DNA from: Phoronis ovalis | Lineage: Eukaryota; Phoronida; Phoronidae | Assembly (NCBI GenBank): GCA_028565635.1 | Contig: JAOXYB010016276.1 | Coordinates: forward strand, 1 to 14,697 | Length of the DNA: 14,697 nucleotides | Direction of reading: 5' to 3' | Part shown: in pieces, positions 1 to 12,200 of the stretch | How the letters are laid out: each line of letters starts with the position of its first letter | How positions within the stretch are numbered: the stretch's first letter is position 1 | Translations under genes and position numbers: made by a program | The notes under the pieces: generated by a model | The model's input: only the letters and a program-made list of their open reading frames with translations | Database searches by the model: none | What the model was told of the DNA's origin: nothing

Positions 1-11
1 CAGTTGTTGAC

Positions 12-30
12 AAGGGGGGGAGGGGGGGGT
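12..30. repeat. Guanine-rich tract (G7-A-G8) on the plus strand
   Basis: Seven G at 14-20, one A, then eight G at 22-29. On the sense strand of DNAH6 it is a C-rich pyrimidine tract inside the intron after exon 25. It is low-complexity sequence; the run lengths may be hard to sequence or assemble accurately. Confidence 0.75.
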
Positions 31-143
31 AAAAAATTGCCTAAAAATTGTTGACATAATTAATGGACGTCCCCTTAGCCAACCTTCTTTATTCATGGAT
101 GTTGGACTGTGGTAGGGAAGTTTTAACATAAACTTATACTCAC

Positions 144-237
144 CTGCAAGAAAACCCAGTCACCATTCTTGGCAGCTGTATGAATCAGCTTCTCAGCCAC
201 TGGACCTTGTCCTTGGCCCAAAGAGATGGCATGAATT
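144..237 (-). CDS. DNAH6: DNAH6 exon 25: AAA6, last exon in the window
   Basis: Residues 1469-1500. It begins [20 protein letters not shown] (first Lys codon split AA|A) and ends KNGDWVFLQ before GTGAGT. 'iSLGQGQgp.Ae.li..a...G.WV.LQ' is a hallmark of heavy-chain AAA6; the family continues with NCHL, expected on the next exon beyond position 1. No such exon is visible in 1-143. Confidence 0.95.
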
Positions 238-3200
238 CTGAAACAATAAAATTGGAATTATAAACGAAATGATAACATATCACAATTAGTCATATTATTT
301 TTTAAGTCAATTTAGCTGGCAGCAATTTTAAGATCTGCTTTTAAACAGAAAATGGAAGAAATAATAAAACAAATGCAGTGTAATATATTTACTTGTCTGA
401 GTATCCTTTCTCCTTGGCAAACCTGAGGAAGGCTCCCATGGGATCTGAGCCTGTACTTAACACAAACACAAGTGGTGTAATCTTAGTCATATTTTCAAAC
501 AATGTAGCCAGATCAACGGCTGGACTCTCTACAAATCGTTGACCTAGGTTTTCACGCACAAAGTCAGTTAGCGCAAACACAACCTAAAATTTAAAATAAG
601 GAATTTTTTTACTAAGCATGGACAACAGTTGAATTAATTACTAACATAAGAGTACGGATAGACACATTCAAGATTACAAGTGCCTTAACAATTACATAAT
701 TCTTTGCTTTGGAGAACTTATTTATCAATGCATTCTGGCTACAAGCCTCACCTTTTCTTCCTTGAATGCTTTGATAAATATCAGTTTTTGGAAACTAGTC
801 AGCCTCTTATTCCAGTGACCCTTGATGCCTTTCTCTTCCTGTTCCTCCCTCTCTACAGGAGGCTTAGGTTCTGGTGGCTCTGGTCCATATCCATCCCAAT
901 CCATGGGGTTAGCTTCAACCTAAGAGCATTAAATGTTTAATGCACGAAATGTTAAAACACAATTTATGATCAGTGGTATAACATATTTTAAGGATACCAA
1001 TCTTTTGCTTACATATTCTCATTACACTTACAAGGTTTCATACTTGAACTGGACATATCCCGATTATTCTAGTGCTGTTACATAAACAAGTTCGCCTTTC
1101 CACTACCAAAGATGAAGCTTCACTGACCTGAATATCTCCTAACTGCACCCAACAAGGTGTTTTTGTAATACTGTCTGCAATTCCTTTGAACGGAGGCAAC
1201 AAATCTTGCAGGTCACAGCAGGGATTCCATGTTAGTTGTTGTAACCATGGTAACTCTGGTTTAGGCGGACGTTCCTAAAACACAAGAACAAGAAATATCA
1301 TAGCATCTTTGAAGGTACGTTTGGCGGTTCATTGTAATATTCTATTAGTAAAATCTTTTCATAGTATTCCCTCAGAACAATCTTGCCAGCGACGACTTCA
1401 TTACATAGAACGCACAATATGACTTCACATAAAGCAATGACGATACTGGAGAGAAGAAAATGTCTATGTGGTCAGTTAAATTGTTTTACTTAAACATACA
1501 GGCTAACTAACCTTATCCATTGCTCCAGCACCTCTGAGGAAATAATTCCATTCCTCTGTTGAAATCTGATTTTGTTGTTTCATTATCTCGGCACACAGCA
1601 TAAATGAAAATACTATTTTGTCTTTCTCAAATAGACCTCTGTAATATAATTATAATTATAAAAAAAATAAAATATAGCATACTACTAGTTATTTGCAAAT
1701 TCAAGAAATAAAGCCCTTAATTCTTACAAAAAATATGTGAGTTGACTGCTGTTTAAAGTAAAAGGTGAATTTACAAGGAATTTTTTAGTTCTGTCCTGAT
1801 AAATACACATAATGACTGATATTTAAAATCAAGTCATTTATGAAATCACAAATGTCACACAATTAAAAAAAAATTAAGGAAAATACTATAGTGCAAATTT
1901 GTCGAGACTACTTGTCATCAATACATTCTATGCAGCATAGACATTATATAGAGCATTATATAGATTCAATTCCATAACTGCACAGGCAAGCAATTTTTAT
2001 CAGCACCTTCATGATCAACCAGCACCCAAAGAACAATTCTGATTTGCTACGAAAATAGATGCCTGGTCAATAATCCTCAAATAGTTAACAGAATTGCATC
2101 TTGACCAAAAATACTGATCAGCTCAAACTTTTAAGTGCTATCAATTTTTGTAATTAATTTTTTTCATTGCCTCCAAACTCACAAAAGATGCATATTCAGA
2201 TCATGCCTAGGTATATAGTAGAATGTCTTCATTCAAATGCTGCACTATTTTGTGCAAATCTGAAAATGAACTGTCTAAATGAATGTATGATTGGAAGTCG
2301 AATCAGAGCTTGTCATAGATCGTTGTCAAGATGGCACATTCTCATAAATATTCAATATGTGATCACATACATCCAGTCATGTTTGAAACATGCCTGCACA
2401 CGCAAAACAGAAACTCCTGACGTCTGACCTAGTTTTTAATAGCCAATCAATGTGACTGTGTATATATAGGAAAGACAATGAATTTTGCAAAGAAATATCT
2501 GGATGAGAGAATTATAGAATGATCCATTTTTTAGCTGTATCTTGGAAAGAGTACTATAAACTCTTAAAGTAATACATACAATACCACTGAAGAGAAGTTT
2601 TTTGTTAAATTATTTTCTCCTAAACCATCGCCAAAATCACTGGCCTGTACAATTATGGAATTGCATGATTCTAACATTAATAATTTTAAAAATAGTTTTC
2701 CCTATCACCAATTAAAGTAATGCTTACACACCTGGCAACATTTTCATACACAGTAATTGTTGTCTGGGTCAAGCAAGTCTGTAAGCGAGTATCTAAGTCA
2801 TCACTTTTCTCACTGCTATTGATAGTAGCATTAAACAACTGAAAAATAACAAATAACAAAATGGAATTCAAAAAGATCCTTGATTCATAATATTCTGTGA
2901 ATTTTCTTATACTGTCACTATGTTTTGAGATTAAACCTTTCAGTATCCTGCATCCTTGTTTACACAACATTGTTTAACTGTAAGGGCTGGCATTTATTGC
3001 TTAGAATTAATGTACAAGAAAGATGTATTTGCTAAACTATTTGAAAAATAATGAACAATGCCTTCACTCATAAACTGCCATTAAAACAGTTTCAAGACAC
3101 ATAAGTGTTAGCATCTAGGATGTTTTTTCTTCTTAATTTGTACTTACTGCTTTGAAGTATTTGAGGGAGAACTGGTACATGGGGTCAATATTACCCACAT

Positions 3201-6200
3201 CAGCTACTACAAAGTACATAACAGAACCACGGGTCGCAACAGGTCGATATTTTTCACGAGCTGTTGATATCTTCATTTCTGTCTGTTCAGCTTCTTGTAA
3301 ACGTTCTTGGATAACTTTTGATGTAACCTAATATGCAAAACAAAGTATAAGGCACATGCCAAAGTCCCACAACTTAAGTCCCACATAATATTCATATTTC
3401 ACAACCTAACAATTAAGGGTGTGTTAAATATGACCTCATTTTCTAGGGTGCATATCTGATAATTCCCTTAGCTGATAATAAGTTCACAATTAGTGAATTA
3501 TTAATCAGTTGTGAAAGGAAACTTATTTAAGTTAGACAATTAAAAGTCATTACCTTTGATTCATTCAGTGTATTTATGAGGTCTTCATTATCCAGAATAT
3601 TGCCTTCTGATTCAAATAAAAGTTTTAGAATCCTGTCTTCAATAGCATTTAGTTGGTTCTTATCTGCGTTGATTCTGACAATCAATTGATTTCTTTGTTC
3701 TTCAAGATCAGGCCTTTCCAGGCTCACAACATCACTAAAAAAAGAAGACTGCACTTCATGAGATGACTACAATTAACAAATTTTGTTGCTTAAGTTTCAT
3801 AAATCAGTACAATTAATGTGTTGAGAGTTCTGACAGCAAGTTTTTGCAGATTTCACATTTTCTATAAATTGATAAATATATTATTTGTGTATGTTATAAA
3901 TTTAACTGATGATACCAAAATTATCTTCCACGTTGAAAACAATCATCAGTGTCAAGTTTGACTCGGAACAGCAACTTCCTGTGAGAATTAGCTGATGTTG
4001 TATATTTTACTATACAATGCCATATATAGGCATAAGATTTCATTATTTTGTAATATAGCCAGATGAGTCGGAATACTGTACATAAATAATAAATAAACAT
4101 GTTAAATTGTCCGTCAAAAAATATCTATAACCAACTTGTCTTGCCTCAGGAGTTACATCAAGAATTTTTACCTAAGAATCTGGTCTTCCAGTCCTGACTT
4201 AGTTACAGTGAAGTTGATAATGGTCACTTTGATACAGATTTCTGGTAGATAATGAGGGTTGGACATTTTGCTGGTCATGTAAAATTTGAAATTACGATCA
4301 TAGTCAATATCACTATCTCCTAAACGGATCAATAGACGGCCACCCTACAAATGTTAAATTTACAAGAAATGTATTTCACTTGACTTAAATAATGAACATA
4401 AAATTATCAGGAAAAAATACTGTAAAATATAATAATTTAAAATTACAAAGTATGAATAGACTGCAAGCAAATGTATAACATCTTCAAACACATAACAACA
4501 AAAAGCTATTTACCTGCTTATGCAGCATAAGTTTAATGTGCATATTTCTGTTACTCAATAAAATTATTCAAACTTGCGCAGGAAACCTCATTTCTCAACC
4601 TTCTTAGGCTATCTGGGTATGATTGTACGAATTGTATAGATTTGACCTGTCTTAGGGGTTTAAATGTAATAAAAATAAAAGCTCAATGACATGTTATATT
4701 TATTATCATGGTAATTATATAATACCTGCATAAAAGTTTGTTTGAGCAAAATTGGTTCAATAGATGGATCCAGTGTCTCTCCAATTTCTTCCAGTAATAC
4801 AGGCATACCAATACGAATGCAATTTTCTAATGTTCTCAAGAAGTTGCCATCTGTTAGTTTAATAATTTTCAGTCCATTTCTGGTTTCCATATTTCTTATC
4901 CAGCGATTAGCCTGAAAGACGATTAGGAATATAGAGTTGTATATGCTTAGGTGTCAAATCAAGAGACATCTAAAACAAAGCTGTTTAAACATTGTTTATG
5001 ACAAGCTCATCAAATAAAGATGAGGCACCCCAGAAGAAGTTGTTTGACAGATGCAAAACATCAAGGTAGAGAAACTAATCGGATGTGCCAGAATAATACA
5101 AGTCATTAATTATTTAAAACTTTTTTTTGAACACTGTTTGTTACTTATTGAGTAAATAACATTACCTAATCAGAGCATTAAAATTTAAAAATCACGTAAG
5201 TATGAGATTGCATGAGCTTTCAACATCCATCTTCCTCAAACATAAACTTTAAGTTTTTTAACCCTTATGCGTTGTTTGACCATGTGCTTACCTGATCCTG
5301 AGGGTCAATCATAAGTGGCCATCTACGACCTCTGGTTACAAGTATAGCATTTTCTGTCGATAAAGAATCACGTGGTAAACCATCAGCATTCCATTGACGG
5401 ATTTCAAATGGATCTGCTAACACACTGGTTAGACTTGCTCCCTGACTGATGGGGATTTCTAATTCTGAGCAATGGTTGACCCACATGGTTACTAATTCTT
5501 GACGATATGTGCTAGTGAAGGCTCCATAATATGCAACACAGGCAGCAGCCACAAATACATCTCCAACAACATTTCCTATCTCCTTCTGAAAGTCCTGAAA
5601 AGTAAATAAATGGTGAGTTTTATTTTAAACTTGCTTTGCCTCTGTCAAATAAATAATTGCTTACAGTTACGAAAATTATGTGAGAAAGAAAAACACTAGG
5701 CAACTTGTAATTTTCAAGAATGAGACAGTAGCATGCAGATTCATGCAATAACAGGTTAACTTATTGAATTACAGCATTATACAGAGTTTTTGTCACTATA
5801 TGACAAAAAATAGTAATCAACACCAGGGGGATAAACAGCAGCACCTAACTGATTATACTGGATAAAGGATAAATTAGTGGAGACAGTAGAATTTTTATGA
5901 GTGGACATTGTGATTGTGGTAATCATGCTTTCAGAGGCGATCTATAATGCCTGGACATTTGAAATCAAAATTTGGTTTACTAAGATTGTGTAGAAATACC
6001 AACAGGAAATGAGTGAGCACTATTTTCAACATGACAGCATCCAGAGTAGATTTCTTAAGATTTTTAGGGTTCAATTTTGTCACAATTTTAGCAATTGGCT
6101 CAGCTAATAGTAATCTTTGAGTGAGAGGCAGATAGGATTACCTAATATTCACAAAGCGTGCACATTTGGCTAGAGTTTATACACAGCTGGATGCAAAACT

Positions 6201-9200
6201 ATTAGCATTATCGTCTCATATACATGTGTAATGTAGCCTCGTCTAGCGGAGATGTACTCATTTAAAAATAGCTATTATCTCATTTTCCATCTTTTCTATA
6301 CCAATTAAATCACAAAACTTGTAGTTGCAATCCTCTCTCATATAAATAAAAAACACATACAAATACATAATATTAATAAGGTTACCTACCTCGACATTTT
6401 GTGCCCATCTTATTTGCTCAGATGCCAAAGCCGTGGTTAGTTTTGATGCTCTCTTTAGTCGTCCCTGAGTCTGGCCAATATTTCTTTCTAACATCTTTTT
6501 CTCATGCACACTATCATCATATGATTTTTGTAACTTTGCGATTTGTTTTTCTACTTCTGCTAACTTATCTTGTTTTTCTTTTAATGTTTTCATCACGGAT
6601 GCCAACTCTGCTTCAGCTGCTGCTAGTCTGGTAAAGAATAATGTAAAAAGTTGAAACAAAACAAAATGTTAATAGTCAAATAAAATGTTTTGTAATTCAG
6701 TATGCAAGTTAAAGTATTTTTAATGGACTGTTAAACTTCATATTATCACCTGAAGAGTTGATGCCTCATTCGTCTTTCCATCTGGCCGTTCACTATTAAT
6801 AGCTACATTTCAGTCACATTAAATGATTCCGCTTCCAACATGAATTTTCAACCTTCCTTACAAACCAGACTTTACGTAAATATTTATTGTCAAGTTTACA
6901 CAAACCTTACTCACTGCTAAATTTAGCAATTATACCTGTGTCCATTTCTTTAAACTTACTTTTGTCTTTTAGGTTCCACAGTTCTGAAGACATGACCATA
7001 AATATCCATAGCTTTAACCCACATACACAAGGATGTGCAAGCCTTTGATACTTTAGATACACTTTCAGGGTTAAACTTGGGATTATCAATATACTTCTTG
7101 AGTTTTTTCAGCAAAGAATCTGGTATGTTGTCCTTATCATAGTCATAAAGTTTCTTCAAGAAATATGAATCACCTAATAATGATTTTGCAGCTGCCCAGT
7201 CAGTTCTGAAAAGAAAAATATGGACAAGTTTTATATCTTGGGAATCAAATATTATAAGAAATCAAAAATTATTATAGTTAACATATTACACATTATGCCA
7301 ACCTGATTGAGCACAGAAATGATCAAAATCGTAAGTTAAAGTATCCTTGATTTAATTTTCATTATATGAGTTATGATGAAATATGACTTCTGATTCTGGG
7401 GTTAACCTTAATATTTTTGTGATAGGGGGTGTCATTCAGGTAGCTGAATTTCATCATACTTTAAACCTGACCTGGGCTTAAATAGCACCCCTTTTTATAT
7501 CTAATTTATTTATATTTATAAGTATAAGCATAACCCCAGGCACAACCCGGCCCTTTCATGCAAACTTTTAAGTTAAAACCAGGAGGTGCTTCATTTCATG
7601 CCAGCGCACTGCACTTAATTTTTGCTCACCGTATCCTTACAGGATACATAGCCTTACTAAGACGTAACTCACTTTGTTCCCATTAGGAGACAAACAGCTT
7701 CCATAACAGTTTGTACCAATTCTGGTGGTTTAGTGAACACCCTAACTTCAGAAATGTCATTCTTGTCCAGAGAATCCAAAGCTTTGATGGCACCTTCCAG
7801 TGCTGGCAAAGCCTCATCTAAATCTTTCTGAGCATCATCTGCTATATCCTTAGTTTCCTCTGCTTTTACTTTGGCTACTGCTTCATCTTCCATAACAATT
7901 TTTCTTACCTAGAAACAGGAAATAGAATTTAACCATTGTCAGCTAGTTTTGCCAAAAATCTTGCCAAAAACTACAATTTCTCCTTTCTAGTAACATGCAG
8001 TTACAAATGAGAAACTCAACAACCTAAAATAAGTCTTGATAAATTTCTAAACTAAGTGTTTCAGATCAGACAGGAATGTTGATGCAACAGAAATTACAAT
8101 TATAACAGGAGATGACTGTTTTGCGGAGTCAAAAATTGTTAATCTATGCAAATATACTACTGCATATGTACATAAATAATTCACAGTACAGCAACTATTA
8201 CAATGATTTTGCTAACCTGATCAGCTTTCTCCTGATCTACAGCTAATTTCTCCATAAGTATCTCTGTATCAGATGATTTCTTCTTTAGTTCTGGTTCTAA
8301 GGCAACAAGTTCAACTTGCATGGTGTCAACAAGTTCATTAGTCTCCAGGATTTTAGTTAAACCATTTTTGACACGATCACGGGCATTAACCAGTTTCCTA
8401 AAAAAGATTCAAACATTGTATTCTTTGTAGCTTATTTGTATCATAATTCTATGTCATAAGATGGAATGAATATGGTATTAACTATAAGCAAACTTTATTT
8501 ATACTGTGATTTACTCACTCCCCCATGGCTAACGGCTATTTCAAAATGTGCCATCAATCATTATAGACTTCCACACATAACATGCAACTCAACAGAAATT
8601 GGTCAGAACATGTCGTCATTAACTAACATTGGATACAGAGAAGGAACAACACACCAAGTGGAACTAAATATATATACTCACTTCTTCTTTTCAGTCAGCA
8701 TGGACAAGTACAAGTTGATCAATTCTAGATAGCTAGTGGGTGTGGTGTAGTACCGTCGTTTTAGTTCACCATAGAACCTTTCTGCCATATCACTGACACT
8801 GGTGTGTATAGTAACACACATTGATGCCAACTTGGGCTAAATATAAAATGTCACAAAATCACATGCAACATAGTATTTCATATTAATTATTATAGTAATT
8901 AATTTTTGATATCAAAATTAATTTAAATACAAAATTATATAGAACTGTTTTACAGTAATTTTTAAAAGTGCATAAAACAAGCAATTTATTTGAACAAGTG
9001 TAATCTATATTACATTAGGCACTTTGTGGATTAATTGATTAGTACAGTAACTGTACATATACTACCAACAAACGATACATTACCTTAAGTGCATCATCAC
9101 CCAGGTCTACAGAATCAAAGAATGATGTGGACACACCAAGCAGCGCCTCTTCTGGCCATTCTATAAACCAATCAATTGTACAACAGTTGACCAAAGAGGG

Positions 9201-12200
9201 AAACATACGACAACGTGATCTGAAGGCATTACCAACAGGACTCATACATAGTACAACATGAAGATTGTTTCTGACGCGATTTATACAGAAGTCGTAAATG
9301 GCGTCCCTGTTTCCTTCAGCTATGCCAACTTCTTTTGCAGCTGCTCTACAACCAATAATAAGCCTCTCATATTCATCAGCCTCAAATAAATTTGGCACTT
9401 CACCAGAGTTCAAGATGTTATTGATGTCTTCTAAGAATTCTTCCACAACAATCTATGAAGAAACAAGTACAGATTATTGTATGCTTAACATTCAAGTTGT
9501 AATAAAAATAAAACAAAAAGCATGAATGAAGTACTAAGACACGATTATGATATCATCATAACATCCTCACTGTACACTCGTCAGGTGAGTGAGGTGACCT
9601 GATGTAGAGACAGCGACTGATTAATGTCAGTACTGATGAAGGTGTGGCAATGACATATTATATTATTCAGTCTGTTCTTCACCAAAATTAAGTACATATT
9701 TCAACTTTAATTAGAACAGAATGAATATTCAAAGCTGACATGTCAATGTACAGGTATCACAAAAAATTAATAGAAACCAGGTACAATAATATCAGTTGTT
9801 GTAAATTTGGCATAATCTTCCAGCAAACTCAGATTTCGCATCTCATGCAATATAAGACCCCAATGCTAAGACAGGTACGTGTACTTTCAGCAATGGATAT
9901 CTATACAATAGATAAACTTTACCTGTGTGTCAGTGAACAAGAAGACAGTGTGTTCATTTTTGACACCTGCAAAGTCATATAGCTTCTTCAAATCATCATG
10001 GAAGGCAGCATAATCATAACCTCGGGACAGTTCAATTTGGAAACATTTATAACCACAGATATGAGCTGAAAGTCTGAAAAAATTGACAAGACTCAATCTA
10101 TTGTTATTAAAATGATCAATGTATTACATTTTTTGTATTGTAGCATATCTTATCATGTATTAGATTTGTTTATCACTTTTCCCATTTTTCAAATTGTGTA
10201 ATGATCATGGTAAGACTCAATTATTCTCATATTTTTTTATTTATACAGCTAAATGTGAACATATCTGTAACAAACATGAATGAATGAATGATTTGTCTGT
10301 TTGGATTTGACATCGGAATGATAAATGTTCAGCGTAATCTTGTATAATTACTAGTGAGAGTAAAGTATTCAATGCAATCTCATACAGTTACTATAGTGAG
10401 GGTAAATGTTTAGTGTAATATTATACAGTTACTAGTGAGGGTGAAGTGCTCAGTGTGTACAGTTACTAGTGAAAGTGAGTGTTCAGTGCAATCTTGCACA
10501 GTTACTAGTGAAAGTAAGTGTTCAGTGCAATATTGCACAGTTACTAGTGAAAGTAAGTGTTCAGTGCAATATTGCACAGTTACTAGTGAAAGTGAGTGTT
10601 CAGTGCAATCTTGCACAGTTACTAGTGAAAGTAAGTGTTCAGTGCAATATTGCACAGTTACTAGTGAAAGTAAGTGTTCAGTGCAATCTTGCACAGTTAC
10701 TAGTGAAAGTAAGTGTTCAGTGCAATCTTGCACAGTTACTAGTGAAAGTGAGTGTTCAGTGCAATCTTGCACAGTTACTAGTGAAAGTAAGTGTTCAGTG
10801 CAATATTGCAGTTACTAGTGAAAGTAAGTGTTCAGTGCAATCTTGCACACTTACTAGTGAAAGTAAGTGTTCAATACAATCTTGCACAGTTACTAGTGAA
10901 AGTAAGTGTTCAGTGCAATCTTGCACACTTTCTGGTGAAAGTAAGTGTTCAGTGCAATCTTGCACAGTTACTAGTAAAAGGAAGTGTTCAGTGCAATCTT
11001 GCACAGTTACTAGTAAAAGGAAGTGTTCAGTGCAATCTTGCACAGTTACTAGTGAAAGTAAGTGTTCAGTGCAATCTTGCAAACTTACTAGTGAAACTAA
11101 GTGTTCAGTGCAATCTTGCACAGTTATTAGTGAAAGGAATTGTTCAATGCAATCTTGCACAGATACTAGTGAAAGGAAGTGTTCAATGCAATCTTGTACA
11201 ATTATTAGTAAGAGTAACGATTCAGTGTAATCTTGTACAGTTACTAGTAAGGAATGTCATGAGTAATTTTCTGACAGTCTCCAATTTTTCCTGACACAGC
11301 ATATAAATACATTATTATTATTAAAATGTAAATTGCTTATCATGCCATGACAAGAGTACAAAATAATGAGCTGAGAGACTCACTGTCTAAAAAACTAGTT
11401 AGCATTTTGAACAACCTTGCAGTCATATAATGTAGGCTACTAGCAAATTCTTTACGACAGATGTCACAAATCAACTGAAACATATAGTTTGAACTAAGTT
11501 ACAGATTGATTTATAATTCTGTAATAATCTACCTTGTGAGTGATTGCTTTCCAGTACCACCAACTCCAACTAATAGTGCATTACCGCGATCTTGTCTGAT
11601 CATGCGAGCAATTCGTGAAACATGCTCCATGGCATCCATAAAGAAGACCAGCTTCATTTCTTTTGAAGATGACATGTTGAAATCATCCAAGTACTATAAA
11701 ACACACAAATCAGATGCTTGTCAGTCAGTAGTGAGACTATAGTTATTAAACTGGTGAAGTCAAATTTTGAGTATAGCACTATGCATAGCTGGAAATTACA
11801 CAAAACTTGAAATATAACACTTTTAAAGCAAATTATGTATCTTTATCTGAGCTACGTAATAATCAAAACTAATTAAGGCAAGTTCCGGAAAAAATCAAAC
11901 AGTAAAATGTATTGCTTCAAGTAATACTTACATCATGTAGAACAGTTTTGAGTTTATCTATGTTTGGAATTTCTTCGTATAATTTATCAATTTTGTCTGC
12001 ACCAATTTTCATGAAGTCACCAAAAATAATAGGCGTTGTTGCGAAAGATGTCGCTTCAATCGTCTGTCAACAAATCGAATAACAGCATTTAAGTATGAAA
12101 AGATCTGGGACTATAAATTAAATGTAGTTGTAAAAAATCACACTTTCCAGAAGATTGATGTATTTCTTAAATAAAGGTTTCATAAATTTGTAGCCAGGAA

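Noticed and set aside
4-56. Direct repeat ttgttgaca at 4-12 and 48-56
   Set aside because: Nine bases, no further similarity around it; not convincing as a target-site duplication.
704-940. Plus-strand open frames over exons (also 6401-6634, 8466-8732, 9298-9525, 11506-11742)
   Set aside because: Each overlaps a well-supported minus-strand dynein exon and has no recognisable product; they are antisense shadows.
2064-2107. Inverted repeat TGGTCAA / TTGACCA in intron 20
   Set aside because: Only 7 bp arms with a 30-bp loop; expected by chance in this length.
2167-2427. 86-codon plus-strand frame in intron 20
   Set aside because: No recognisable domain, no splice or promoter context, and length expected by chance.
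9740-9982. 80-codon plus-strand frame
   Set aside because: It overlaps exon 8 in antisense and runs into intron; no similarity recognised.
10275-10290. Short (ATGA)n run beside the minisatellite
   Set aside because: Only about four repeats; too short to call a microsatellite.
10410-11160. Minus-strand repeat frames (120 and 121 codons) as extra DNAH6 coding sequence
   Set aside because: Exon 7 (SLT, AG|) and exon 8 (A, LSAHIC) join directly into an intact AAA4, so no coding sequence is needed between them.
10316-11258. CRISPR array
   Set aside because: Units are head-to-tail with no unique spacers, in a eukaryotic intron.
10435-11294. Overlapping plus-strand frames of 127, 253 and 167 codons as a Cys-rich repeat protein gene
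   Set aside because: They arise from a 39-bp stop-free tandem repeat, exist in several frames and on the opposite strand, shift frame at the 2-bp deletion near 10810, and sit inside an intron between adjoining AAA4 exons. No promoter or signal peptide seen.
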